Part shown: positions 38,001 through 55,882 of the stretch, piece after piece
Layout of the letters: the number at the start of each line of letters is the position of its first letter
How positions within the stretch are numbered: the stretch's first letter is position 1
From: Mesodorylaimus sp. YZB2_4
Lineage: Eukaryota; Nematoda; Enoplea; Dorylaimida; Dorylaimidae
Assembly (NCBI GenBank): GCA_030248295.1
Contig: JASANH010001508.1
Coordinates: forward strand, 682,001 to 746,000
Length of the DNA stretch: 64,000 bases
Direction of reading: 5' to 3'
The notes under the pieces: model-generated
The model's database searches: none
The model's input: only the letters and a program-made list of their open reading frames with translations
Told to the model about the DNA's origin: nothing
Translations under genes and position numbers: made by a program

Positions 38001-38706
38001 CTTGAAAGAGTCGAGGCAGAGGGTACCTTGCCCACCAGGACAATACACCTGATCCGGCTTTGACTCGCAGTAGCCTTCAGGAAGAGTTTGGCAGATGGCT
38101 CGCGTCGTTTCTTTCCTGATACAATAGCAGCTCGCGAGTTTCGCGCACGACTTCACCGTCCGTTTTTCCTCGGCACATTGTTCGCAATCGTCAGAGCCTG
38201 GAAGTCGACAAAACTTTTGCTACGTGGAGATTCCAAAAAATTTTGCAATTGTTGCTCAAGGCGGATCTAGGTTATAAAGCAAAATAAAAAATTATCATTT
38301 CAGACGTACAAAGCATATATTTCAAAAAATAGTGGACATCTGCCCGACTGCTGCTTTTCAAACTGTATTCGCCAAATGCCGTCGCGTTGGTCAAATTTAG
38401 CCGCAAAATAGCGTTTCCGGATTCGCATTTCGTTTGATCGATGACTTCGTTCTTGCCCTTCAACAATTTCACAAGTTCGTCGTTGTTACATTCTTCCACC
38501 TTGAACTCGATGTGCCCATCTTCCGAGGGGACATCCGTTTCGAAATAATATTTATCGAAGAATGAAACTGCAAATCGAAAAAGACAATGTAAGAAATTGC
38601 TGGAGCTCGAATCAAGGATTTACTTACTCTTCGCCTCCACGCAGGCCAGAGCCAATAAGCCGACCATCCAGAAAAGAATCAATTTCTTTTTTCTTTGATT
38701 TTCCAT
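35078..38706 (-). CDS. Receptor-type protein tyrosine phosphatase-like protein, probably a pseudophosphatase
   Basis: Twelve exons: 38706-38628, 38567-38310, 38197-37949, 37896-37573, 37518-37376, 37325-37184, 37130-37071, 37020-36895, 36853-36219, 36166-35978, 35921-35546 and 35490-35078; 2994 nt, about 997 aa. A signal peptide (KKKLILFWMVGLLALACVEA) leads to an ectodomain I do not recognise: a cysteine-rich block (CEQCAEEKRT, SCAKLASCYC), GYYQGKK, INRVGG and several N-glycosylation sites. The membrane segment is LWLTSLIAIPIMIISYVVFW (about 421-440). The cytoplasmic part aligns with a PTP fold: NANCI (636-640; NASYI in PTPs), RKIWLAQEP (TQGP motif), NDYVDFLVQKN (DFWRMVWE), and LEQTDLFKHITIVLLCLEAY (Q-loop helix). 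The signature loop HCSAGxGRTG is replaced by IYEETGKTEC (786-795), so catalytic Cys and Arg are both Glu. The C-terminal tail is Arg/Ser/Gly-rich. PTP assignment is inferred from motif order. Confidence 0.75.
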
Positions 38707-39101
38707 TCTGATCACTCAATTTCTTTTCAATCCAATCGCATTTATCCAATTTATTTTAAAATTTTCACGCTGAACTCTAACGACCGTTCTCCTTCTCCGA
38801 TTTCGAAGACATTGGTTGCACAAGCAACGAAACGAAACTTTGCTGCGAGCGCACATCTGGGCTGCATGCTTATGACATTTGCACAAATTGTTGGAATGCA
38901 GGTGGAAAAGCACGCGACTTTTAAAAATTATGTTTGACTTGACAGCGGCATTGCATGATTCGTGTCTGCTGAAGACTGCAGGGGATAACCTTGCCGGGAA
39001 TGGGATTGCGAAAAAAGACAACTGCGAAAGCAAGATTCAAATTTTTTATGGTTTTGGTTTTCAATGAGTAAAGAGTTTTGGATTTTAATGTAAATGGGAG
39101 A
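38707..39101. promoter_or_regulatory. Shared 0.4-kb region between head-to-head receptor paralogs
   Basis: The two ATGs are 396 bp apart and diverge, so both promoters must be here if both genes are expressed. I see no clear TATA box. Confidence 0.5.
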
Positions 39102-40698
39102 ATGTTTCTTTTGGCAGTCGGAATTTTGGCGGTGGCGCGTGTGAATGGTCGAGTTAAAATGACAGGATACAGTAAGTGAGTCCTTGCATCGAGTTCATCA
39201 GCATATTCTCATCTTGCAATTTGAAGCCAATGTTTATCTCTACGACAAATATAATTTCGAGACAACGGTGTTCCCGGATAGTGGTTCGATGAAGTTCACG
39301 GATGACTTGCCCTGCGACCCACCCCTTATTGTACAATTTCTAAACCCCAAGGATGAAATCTTAGATGAAAAAGAATGTACGAATAGAATATTTGATTCTT
39401 TTTGGACGAACTTGACCAGCCAGTCGGAACTTGGGGCGTACGGCCTCCGAACTGAGAATAAAAAACGATTGTATGCGTCGATCACCTTTGACTACGCGCT
39501 TTGTAAGTAGTCATGTGCTTTTTTGCCTTCGTTCGTGAGACAAGATGGTTTTGAGTTCTAACTGCTTTGTGGACTAACGGCCCCATTTTTAGGTTACGAT
39601 GGTTGCGAAGAGTGTTTTTTGGAAAGAAAGAGGAATAAAAATAACACGTGTGATCAAGGCGGAAACTGCTTTTGTCTCAGGAATAGCACGACTGGGCCCA
39701 AAATTGTTTGCCAACCATTGCCTGATATTTGCGTTCACCTTCGGAACGTCACATTCTGCCCAGTTTTGAAAGGCAAAAGGAATGAAGATAATCTCTGCGA
39801 CGACTCATACTATAATAAAGGAATGGCTGAGGCCTTGTATAGTGGTCGTGACGACTGTGACGGCGACCGTAAGAGAATGTTTTTCTAATTTTTCTGAGTT
39901 TGAACCACGTTTTTTAGTCAAAAAATCGGTTCATTTTGTGCTGGGCAACTCGTCCCTCCTGTTTGATCGATACCGAGGGTACTACCAGGGCAAAAACAGG
40001 GATTTGGAGATCGCCATCCCGCTTAACTCGAGGGTCGCCCAGGCCAGATTCAACTGCACCATCAACCGCGTCGGCGGCGTCACGATCGACAGGCCATTCG
40101 GGAAATGCGACGACACGATGGGCATCGTCAAAATTAAAGAGACGATTTTCGACAACGGCTTCGATGATGTGAAAATTAAATGCAATTTGACGGGGAGACA
40201 TGGCGACTGGGCGGTGCTGGAACAACGACTGCTCGTCTTCCGTAAGGAAATCTTGTTTTTTGTCTCTGTTCTCCAAGAAACTTCCCCTTTTTTAGCGGCT
40301 GGTGCCTCCGATTTCGTTACGATCGTTTTGTACTGCAGCAACCGCACAATTGCTTTAAAAATGCTGAAGCCTCTTCCTGGCTTCTTCCGCGTTCTCGCAG
40401 TCGAAATCCGCCAACTGTCAGAAAATGCCCTGCTTGGAGTAAGGGGAGTTAAATTAGTCGCTTCGGTGCTGTAGCGGCGAAAGGCATATGTCACAGTTTA
40501 GGAGCCATGGCAAGAGCTGGAAGCCAGTCGAAACCAGAAACTAGTCTTGAGTTGAACTCTGGCCGTCTGAGAACTTGGCAAAGTTCTCTCTGGGCCTTGC
40601 ACGCCTGGTGGAGGGTGACTCAATGAACGATAAACGAGGAGAGGCCATGAATAGGCAGACAGGCCACAGAGAGTCAGACAGGCCCAGACAGCCCACCC

Positions 40699-40740
<42 letters not shown>

Positions 40741-42591
40741 GGCCCGGGGGGGCCCCTTATGGGACAGGAGGCTCTCGACTCTGGGTCCACTCACGGGGGA
40801 CTGGGCTGGGTATAGTTACCCGGGTAACCGCCGACATCGCGGGATAGCGACTAACGCGCACCCTTGCCTGGCTTGTAAATCGGATTGACACTAGCCGATG
40901 GCAAGATAGGGCCAGGTAGTCAGGTGTCTGATGGGCCATAAGCACATTTTGCACTGACTGGCTGCCCAGAGGCCTAGGACAGACCATGTTTAAATCAAGG
41001 CGTAGGCAATGGTCACTGATTGATGCTCAACACGACAAGTTTTTTTATCAGAATTCGGGATACAGAATGCAATAGGCCTAACAGCCCTACATTTGAGATG
41101 GTAATAAGCCCCCTATCCGGCGGGTAAAAGGGTCGAAAATCGACCTTCCCCTGGATCGACCAGGATGGGTTGAAAAAAGGGAAGTTGAATTTTGAATTTG
41201 TTTTATGAGTTCTGTCTGCGGTGCGTTTGGCCTGCAGAGGAGGTGGTGTATTTGGTAAGCTAAGCTGGCCGCTTAGTTATACTCAGAGCATTGTAGTTAG
41301 CTGCCTTTGCTGGCTCGATACTTTCTTCGAGGCAGAAAGACAGAAACCCGCTCGGTAGATTCTCTGGCTCTGGCCACCAAGGGGCCTGGTTGAGGGAGTA
41401 TCGAGATCGCGCATTTGCCGCTGTTCTCCTTTGTAAGGCAACACAGCCTATCATTTAATAAGGGCAGGGAGTTGATGTTTTTTCGTCGACAGTGGTCTGT
41501 AAGCAAGACTGGTCAGGATAGCCGCTGAAGACTTAATGGGTTAGTTGTTAGGCATGGCCCGACTAGTAGACCACAATCTACTCCAGCTGACGACCGCAGT
41601 TCAGTTGACCCGATCTGAGAGAGGGAATCTATCTATCTTCGACAGCGATTTAGTTTCTGTTGCTGGCCTTCACACTTTCGTGTGGGTGACTAACACTGGA
41701 CAATCAAGTGGGGGACGACGACGAAAAGCGATGGAAAATTGGGAGACTGATCTCCGAACTACAGTCGGAAAAAGACTCGCTTCTCGCCATATCATCCCAG
41801 GACGCTGGTGCTGTCACAAGATGCTCCCTGAGGAGGTGTTTCTAGTCAGACGTCAGAGGGACCTTGCATCGAGATGGTCGCATTGGATATTCAGATCGTG
41901 ATTGTTGATTGGCTGTAGGCTACATACCCGTAGCCCCATGCATGCAGGGCTCTGTATATTTCGGGTTGCTAATCTGTAACTCAGGCCAAGGGCTGTGTCT
42001 TTTCCGCAAAAGTCCTTTAGAAAAGATCGCAGGTCGATCCGGTTATTCCGCTGAAATCCTTTACCCTGCCAGGGACAGACACCAGTTCCGAGCTGTCGAC
42101 CTAATTGCCATGTGTCCTTCTGGCCGGTCTAAACGTTTTCCATCTGCTGTAACAGACCTTTTTCTTTTCCAGTTTTTCGACGGGACCAACAATTGGATGT
42201 ATGAGTTCGACGGAAACGTTAGCGATATCTACGCCCTCGTTTACATCTATGCCTACGCGGCTTCCAAGAACGGTCTGGCCGTCTACCCGTACATCGTGGA
42301 CAGCATAGCTGTCGTCGGTGAGTTTGCCACTTTGGACAAATCCCATCCCACGATCAGCCAATGTCCTCTTCAGACGAGAACCTGAAACAAGGATCCGTCA
42401 GTCGTCACCGAATGACTCCCTGGGGTGAGACCTTTCAGCAAAGTCTTTCAGTGAACTCACTGCCTCCTTTTCAGCCCAGTCCCTCTGGCTCACCTGCTTG
42501 ATAGCAATCGTGGTTACGATTTTTGGCCTTATCAGTTTTTGGCGTGTCCACAATATGATTTCGGAGAACCGAGCAGGACTGCTGACACGGT
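39102..42591 (+). CDS. Paralog of the pseudophosphatase receptor, without a phosphatase region
   Basis: Eight exons: 39102-39171, 39227-39502, 39593-39868, 39918-40241, 40296-40438, 42173-42317, 42374-42424 and 42475-42591; 1402 nt, about 467 aa. Exons 4 and 5 have exactly the same lengths (324 and 143 nt) and phases as in the minus-strand gene. Shared motifs: DKYNFET, GYYQGKN, FNCTINRVGG, FDDVKIKCN, RLLVF, LKPLPGFFR, VYIYAYAASKNGLAVYPYI, HRMTPW and the membrane segment SLWLTCLIAIVVTIFGLISF followed by FWRVH. A splice donor follows TM in the same phase as in the paralog, but no matching cytoplasmic exon is found; a LINE lies 0.7 kb on. The gene is therefore truncated, or now ends in an unrecognised exon. 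Intron 5 is expanded to 1.7 kb. Confidence 0.7.
40700..40738. repeat. 39-bp poly-C tract in intron 5 of the receptor paralog
   Basis: An uninterrupted run of C followed by a GC-rich palindromic stretch (GGGGCCCGGGG...GGCCCC). It sits in a 1.73-kb intron where all sister introns are about 50-90 bp, so an insertion carried it in or it expanded in place. The true length may be inaccurate because such tracts are hard to sequence. Confidence 0.85.
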
Positions 42592-43319
42592 GTAAGTGGA
42601 CGTCTTCGATCCAATCACATCACGACTAATTTCAACCAGTTTTATTCTGACTACGAAAAACAGTTTGTTTTAGAGACTTTTGATCGCCTATTAGCGATTC
42701 TGACTTAACTGCCACCCAGAACGTGATGAGGGTCCTAGTGGCGGAGGTGAACCAAAGTTTCCATTTTTCTTTGAAATTTGTGTCTACAAGTCAAAATGCA
42801 TCTTTACTCACAGTCTCTGGGAATATAGGAGGTGTGATTGATCGCCTTATTTCCTTTGGACCCACGCATAGCTTTGTACTTGTCCTTCGCGCATTCTCTT
42901 TCAGGACCAGGAAGTTGCACAGGGCTTCACGCAACATGTACACCCACGATTAGTGATACTTGAGGTCAAAGGATATACAGTACATAGCCTATGTACACGC
43001 ATTAGTGACTTCGCCCTCTCCCTGCGAGATACTGTTATGAAGTGCGAAGTTGAAAACAGGAAAATCAGGAAACAAATCTACTTGGTCTCAAAAAACCAGC
43101 TTCATCACTACGGCCGACTGTCAGGCAGTCAGGTGTTTAGAAGGCAAAAATCAGCAGGCACTGCTAGACCAGTCAACCAGATGCCTAATGCTAAAGGACG
43201 ATTTTCGCCGGCTAATAACTCGAGAACTCTTGCACTCTTGCAAAAAAGGTTAACACGTTATACTCTTTGCAGTCTATTACTTATGACTTGTAATAGGTAG
43301 GGAGTTTCCATCTGTCCTA
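42592..43319. other. Spacer between the receptor paralog and the LINE
   Basis: No protein-coding similarity. It may include the decayed 5' part of the LINE, since the LINE is 5'-truncated or degraded. Confidence 0.4.
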
Positions 43320-44810
43320 GCCATCCATCTACTTGGAAACTAGCAAAGGTGATCGCAATACCAAAACCAGGTGACCGAAACCAAGCGAAAAATTACCGAC
43401 CGAATTCCTTGTTACCTTCTCTCGAAAATTATGGAACGACATTTTTTGCGGCTCCTCCAAGCGCGGTTGAAATTATCGCATGTGCAATTTGGATTTCGTC
43501 CACGATATTCGATAACAACAGCTGTTATTAACCTCACGCAAACCATCCATGATCGGTTAAATGGTAAGACTTATCGCACAGTTGGAGGGGTGTTCTTTTA
43601 CTTACGACGAGCCTTCGACATTCTACACCATCGCTTACTACAAATTTTGGAATCATCATATCTTGTGAAACTTTTGCGATGGCTCAAATCGTACTTGAGT
43701 GACCGGCAGCAATTTATTTCAATCGGCGATTACGCTTCATCAATCTCTCCTGTGAAATCAGGGGTGCCTCAGGGAACCGTACTGGCTTCTTCATTATTCA
43801 CAGCATTGATTGACCCGCTTTTATCTGCTTTTACAAAAGCTTTCCCAGATTGCCTGTTTCAAGCTCTCGCTGACGATCAGGCCTTACTGGCACCTTCAAG
43901 GACAATTGCTAATATTTCCGGCCGATTGCAAGCCGCCGTCGCATTTATTGTAGCTGGGATTGAAGATTTAGGCCTCGAACTGAATCCTGAAAAAACTCAG
44001 GGTATTCTTTTCCGAATAGGGGGACTGGCTCCAATGATTCCACAAGTCGCTGTTGATGAGCATAATTTGGTATTTATGGAATCGGTAAAGTATCTGGGCA
44101 TCACTGTGTCGTCGGATTTGAAATTCACAGAACAGTGTCACATCGTATCAACTAAAGCCAGGAGAATGATTAGTGCTTTTAGACGTCGGTTTGGAAGACA
44201 TGCCAGCTCGACCTTACGAACGATCTATACTCATTGTATTTTACCAGTTCTCGATTATGGATGCTGTGCCTGGGCCCCGACTCAGAGCGGCCTAATTGAA
44301 GACCTAAAAAAATCCCAGAAACTGGCTGTCCGTTCAATAATGAACAGTTGGACTATTGATTACAAGGAAGCGTTAAAGGCCACAAATCTGATTCCATTGC
44401 GAAAACGCCGAGATAAGTTGAAGCTTGTTCAGTTTTACAAATATTATCATGGACTGGCATTTTACCGAAATCGAGTGTTCATTCATATTCAAGATTGCCA
44501 GCGGGCGAGCAGCCGACATGTCCAAAGTCACCATCTTATTTTGCCACTGCCTCGGACAGAAACTTTCAAGCAGAGCTTTGTATACTCCATAATAGCCCAG
44601 TGGAACCGAATAAACGAAGATATTGCACTCGGTCACTTTAAAAAGTTTCTGAAAAGTCTTTTTATCGGAGTTTGATTAATCCACGCTTTTCATGCCTTTC
44701 TCTTCACGCCTCTGTATGTTTAATGTATAACCTTAGTGTGCGGTGCCCCTGGAGTGCGCTTCAAAGTGCTTGGCTACCGAAATATAGCAATAGCAATAGC
44801 AATAGTTTTC
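43320..44810 (+). mobile_element. Decayed non-LTR retrotransposon (Jockey/CR1-like reverse transcriptase)
   Basis: The reverse transcriptase starts in one frame (PSTWKLAKVIAIPKPGDRNQ, then AKNYRPNSLLPSL, about 43320-43410) and continues after a one-base shift in another to the stop at 44675 (SKIMERHFLRLLQARL, HVQFGFRPRYSITTA, KSGVPQGTVLASSLFTALI, LADDQALL, GLELNPEKTQGI, VKYLGITVSSDLKFTEQC). In catalytic motif A the usual Asp is Tyr (FFYLRRAFDILHH); in motif C the box is LADD. No endonuclease domain is seen upstream. The 3' end has a (TAGCAA)n tail at 44785-44805, typical of this group. It is inactive. Confidence 0.9.
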
Positions 44811-46069
44811 ACATTGGTAAAGCATTCCGCTGCCGCGCGTATCCTGACAATGGCTCCGCTTCTAGAGCGTCCAGCAAGGACGCACTCGTCAAATATACTG
44901 ATGCACAAGCACAGCAGCAGCCTTAGTAGCCACTGAACCGGAGCAAGTTCACGCGGTTTTAAGGTCCATAAAGAACCGCTCATGATCAGCACCAGTTCAG
45001 CTTCACATCCAAAAAATTGGCCGACCCCGGTACAGCACTCCTGGTCCAATCCGACCCGACCCTTTGAAAATCTTTGCACACAAATAATTCCACCAACGGG
45101 CCGCCCTAATGCATACTCTCCCGCTCAGCTTATTCTCGCACTTGGGTCCTGATGGTAGTGTTCCTGAGAAAATCAGGAAAACTGTGCGTCTCGCGAAAGA
45201 GAAAGGTCTTTGATCAAAGGTCGAGAAAGATCGATTAGGTGGCTCTGATTGTGTATGCGTGTTACATCTTTCGGCTCATGAACTTTTTTCTCTTATCGCA
45301 TACTATATCACACAGAACACGCGTCTTGTCTTCTTGGTCATCTAGCTGCGGCTAAACCAGCACTTTCGCGCCGCACGGCTAACAAAAATATTCCACCTGC
45401 TGGTGGTCTCTGTGCTAAAATCCGGTTCTTAGAGCATAAAAAATTAATTAGCTCGAATCCTAAAATCACACCCTCAAAAGAATAACCCCTGACATGAGAG
45501 CTTTCAAAACAACCAAACTTTTTATCTGTAGCTTCAGTGGTTATTGCTGTGGACTTGTCTCAAGTACCTACTTCGTCGTCGTCGTCGTAGTCGTCTCTCT
45601 GTCCATTGGACCACTCCAAAAAACTCAGTTGCCTTCGTTAACAACTGACGCTGTACAGTATGCGGCGTCCAGTCACTGCTACGTGTATAAGGCGGCCAGT
45701 CAAGGCAACACAACCTTCCCCACCGGCCAAACACACCTACTACAAGAGGGCAGAAGTGACATGTGCATATTCTACGCTCGTGTGGCCCTTGTAACCGTCG
45801 TGCCTGGTAGGCCATTGCTAGTGGGATAGAGTATTCGCTATTCTCCCCTGGCTTGGAGACGTCAACCTCTCGGGTTGATGTTTCAGCCGTAGGTGAAGTC
45901 GCAAGACTTGCCTGCTCCAGTCGGAGTTTTTGTCCCACCTCGCTCCTACGCCTGTCAGGCTTGGTACACCCTCATATGGCTAGTGGCTACACACTTGCCT
46001 GGCTGCTGCTCGGATGCATGCTCAGGTTTTAGCACATCCCCACCCAAGAGCTAGTGCACACTCGATGGC

Positions 46070-46190
46070 GATGGGACTCATTTGCACATATAATGATTTG
46101 GCAGGCCGCGAGTCGAACATTCACACTTAACTGGCTACTTGGCGTGAGAAAAAGACGCCTAACTAACTGAGCCACGAGCCTTGTCCAGCG
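46070..46190 (-). repeat. tRNA-derived SINE-B head (degenerate)
   Basis: On the minus strand, CTCGTGGCTCAGTTAGTTAG, GCGTCTTTTTCTCACGCC and later TGTTCGACTC correspond to A box, anticodon arm and B box of the element at 50702-50790. The acceptor stem is not intact. Confidence 0.6.
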
Positions 46191-46329
46191 CCTGGTCCTT
46201 ATGTCCACGCTGGCGAGCAATTCCACTGTGGCGCGCAGCAAAGACTAAAGTCAACATCAGAGGATCACCCAGATCTCACCAGACAAATCCACAGACAAAC
46301 TAAGTGCCTGGCTTGCAAGCAGCTCCTAG

Positions 46330-46765
46330 ATTTTTTCTTGCAATTTTTGTGGGTTGGACCCCTCGCCGCCCCAGTTTCCCATGGGACTTCCTGCCTGTTT
46401 TGCCGAACCAGCAGTCATGATCTGATGAGTGAGGCCGTGAGGTGACCAGCTCTCACGGCAGCGTCCCTCTGTGTGTCTCGACTAGGAGCACGTGGGCATC
46501 CTGCCCGCACCAGCGTCCCACGAAGATACTGATCCAGCAGAGAGGGACCTCCCTGACTGGAGTTCGAGGACCGATTCTTTTCTCCGCCACTGACGACGAC
46601 TAACTCGGCCAGCGACAGACTTACGTAATCGCCATCAAAGACCAGCTCTCTGACGATGAATGGGCTTCGGTACAATGCTGTTGTTTCCAGTGCGGAGACC
46701 AGCGACTCCGGTCAGGGTTTCCGGCCCAAGCGATGAGAGACCAACGCCAACTGCGCCACTGAGGC
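46330..46765 (-). repeat. SINE-A copy
   Basis: Minus-oriented. The right end (46690-46765) reads, on the minus strand, CAGTGGCGCAGTTGGCGTTG and matches the head at 59430. The middle has ACCAGCTCTCACGGCAGCGT and GACTAGGAGCACGTGGGCAT. The left end (46338-46400) shares CCGCCCCAGTTTCCCATGGG with 59690 (GCGCCCCAGTTCCCCCCTCG). Confidence 0.75.
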
Positions 46766-47482
46766 TCACATCAGTCAACTTCTAGATGCTTCCAGTGTAA
46801 GCCGAAGAGAAGAGGCCCTTGAAAGTGTTCTAGGCAAGGCCTCTGACAGGCACTTGAACCACACAAATAATTAAGAACGATCTGCTCAAGTCAATTCAAG
46901 AGTTGAAGAGCAGGGTTCTTGTACTTCCTGTGCCCCTCGTCAACTGAGCCAACTGACCAGCCACACCCTTCGGCACCCTCAACGACAACGTTGACCAGGC
47001 ACGTGATGGTTGAATACAGCAGGAGATCAAGGTGACGATATCTGAGGGCGCGAGCAAGTCAGTCTTGGGAACAGTGGCCATGACTGGTTTGCATTCCTAG
47101 CGGGGAAGCGCCTCAGCCACTCATAGGCAGCAGAGGCCATCATTGCCTCACTCTTCGAAAGCAAGTACATCGTATCTAGTTTTTGTGCGCGAGTTCTTCC
47201 GCCTCTTTTTCTCCTCCTACTGTATGCTAAACTGTTAACTAGTTTTTTACCGTATTCTGACCAGACGGCATTCCTAATTTGAATTGCCGCCATTTTTCAT
47301 CACGTCAGTAGTTTGCCACTTACTGCATAACCGACCAGATTAGCACGCGGCGGGCGGGAGCAACACTAAAATTTTTTGGAGAACAGGTTCTGTTCTGACT
47401 GCATATAATCTTTCATATTTTTAAATTTCTCAATGACTAGTACTTAGTGAATCATCGATATTTATTATCGAACAAAAGAAAA

Positions 47483-48652
47483 ATGTCTACTCGATCAGGT
47501 GCAACAGCTCCAGTCGGTAGCGTGGTCGAAATCAAAAGTAAATTTGATGCTGAGTTTCGTCGATTTTCCATTGTCAAATCGTCTTCTCCGAGCGTTGAAG
47601 AATTTCGTGCCTTAGTTCAAGAATTGCACAGATTAAAAGACATTCCTTTCACCTTGTGTTATACTGACGCCCAAGGAGATTTATTACCGATTAATAACGA
47701 TGACAATTTTCGGAAAGCGCTCGATTCGTGCGGCACTCTGTTACGTCTATTGTTGCAAAGAAAAGGCGAAAGCTTGGAAGAAAAATACGGTTATGGAACA
47801 CCTTTGGACAGTTTACGACGAAGAAACAGAATAAGTCGATTCTTGGGTGCGGGTGTAACAACTGCAACTTCCTTACCATCACCGACCCGTTCTTACGACA
47901 TCAGTTTGCCTTTGCAAGATTTCCGCCAACTATCGGCCATTATCGACGTCGATATTGTGCCCGAGACTCATCGACGAGTCAAATTATGCAAGCACGGAAG
48001 TGATAAGCCGTTAGGATTCTACATTCGGGATGGGACCAGTGTCCGAATTACTCCTCAGGTAAATTCTTCCTTGTTTTTCTTTCCCTTGTTCTGTTTGGCT
48101 TTTGACCGTCTTTGAGTTCACCTAGAATGCGAGCAGCTGTTTCAACAATCTCTTAAGCACTTAAACCTTTATTAGCATTTTTAACTGCGAAGCTGCAATA
48201 AAATGTTTGCTATAGTTGCCACCTGATCGTAAAACACAGTGAGCGAGAAAAACACTGTTTCCTTTGCCTACGAGCACTGACTGTAACTTTGCACTTTTTG
48301 GGTTTTTTAGGGTCTCTTGAAAGTTCCTGGTATATTTATCAGTCGTCTGGTTCCCGGAGGATTGGCTGAAAGTACGGGCTTATTGGCGGTGAATGACGAA
48401 GTGTTGGAAGTGAATGGAATCGAAGTTGCTGGGAAAACATTGGATCAAGTGACCGATATGATGGTGGCCAATGCCAGTAATTTAATCATAACCATTCGCC
48501 CAGCTGATCAACGCATGACCTTAGCTCGAGGTGATGATTCTCGCGGATCCCGTACTTCTCATGGTTCCGAAGCCCGCAGTTCCGTCTACGCGTCGAACGA
48601 CAGCGACGACGAGCAGGACGAAGTTCGAGATATGCTTCATAATCGCACATGA
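47483..48652 (+). CDS. PARD6: PAR-6 cell polarity protein
   Basis: Scaffold of the PAR-6/aPKC/Cdc42 apical polarity complex. Two exons, 47483-48058 and 48311-48652, joined in phase 0, give 305 aa. The PB1 domain (about 13-95) has the aPKC-binding lysines in [15 protein letters not shown] and the motif [15 protein letters not shown]. The semi-CRIB, which binds Cdc42-GTP, is at 139-156 ([20 protein letters not shown]), followed by [20 protein letters not shown] and the PDZ domain (about 163-258; [40 protein letters not shown]). The tail is short, acidic and serine-rich, shorter than in vertebrates (about 346-376 aa in total). The ATG at 47483 is the start that matches the family N-terminus. Confidence 0.97.
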
Positions 48653-49240
48653 GAGGTCACTGTAATCATATTTTTGTACCTTAGCATTACTTCTTTTCAG
48701 TCCATGCCTCTTACCTTGAATATCCGCTAGTGGGGTGCTTTTATTACGCATATGACATAGGCCCCTCCTACCTTCCTGTCTAAATCAGGATTTCTGGGTT
48801 GTAGGATCGATATATAGCGGGCTTTGCTCAATTTTTTGTCACTTGCAACATTTCACTCTTTCTGAGTGCATGGATCAAAGCTCCCATCGTCGGCCCTTGA
48901 TTTACCCAATGATCTGTTTGTCCCGTTCCTTTCCATGCCCATTGAGAATAGTGTCTTAGGAATGCTTGCAGTATTTATTCCCGTTTTGCGTGTAAGTGAG
49001 CCCATGCTCGGGCCACTGCTTTCTGCACATATGCGTCCGTGTATAAGCACTGTGTAGGTAGGGGATAATGAATGTCGTTCGAAACGAGACTTTAATGGCT
49101 ACAATCCATAATAAGCCAATCGGCCTCCACGCAATCAATGACTCCATCAACATTACAACAGTACCCCGCCCACAAAGCATGCGAAAAAGAACGGAAATAT
49201 CATAACCTCATACATAGTGAACAAAAACGTAAGTAATCAC
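48653..49240. other. Convergent 3' region of PAR-6 and PP4R3
   Basis: Should contain both 3' UTRs. Open frames on both strands near 48860-49050 overlap and have no family similarity. Confidence 0.5.

Positions 49241-55882
<6,642 letters not shown>

Larger units (their letters stand above)
44811..47482. other. Repeat-rich region before PAR-6
   Basis: Contains a GTC trinucleotide run near 45576, a tRNA-like element at about 46070-46190, a SINE-A copy at about 46330-46765 and a tRNA A-box-like GTGGCTGGTCAGTTGGCTCA on the minus strand near 46950. No gene of its own is recognisable. Confidence 0.55.

Noticed and set aside
40498-40847. Proline- or glycine-rich small proteins across the poly-C tract
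   Set aside because: The frames exist only because a C homopolymer reads as Pro or Gly.
48853-49057. Small genes on both strands after PAR-6
   Set aside because: Overlapping short frames without family similarity, in the region expected to be 3' UTR.
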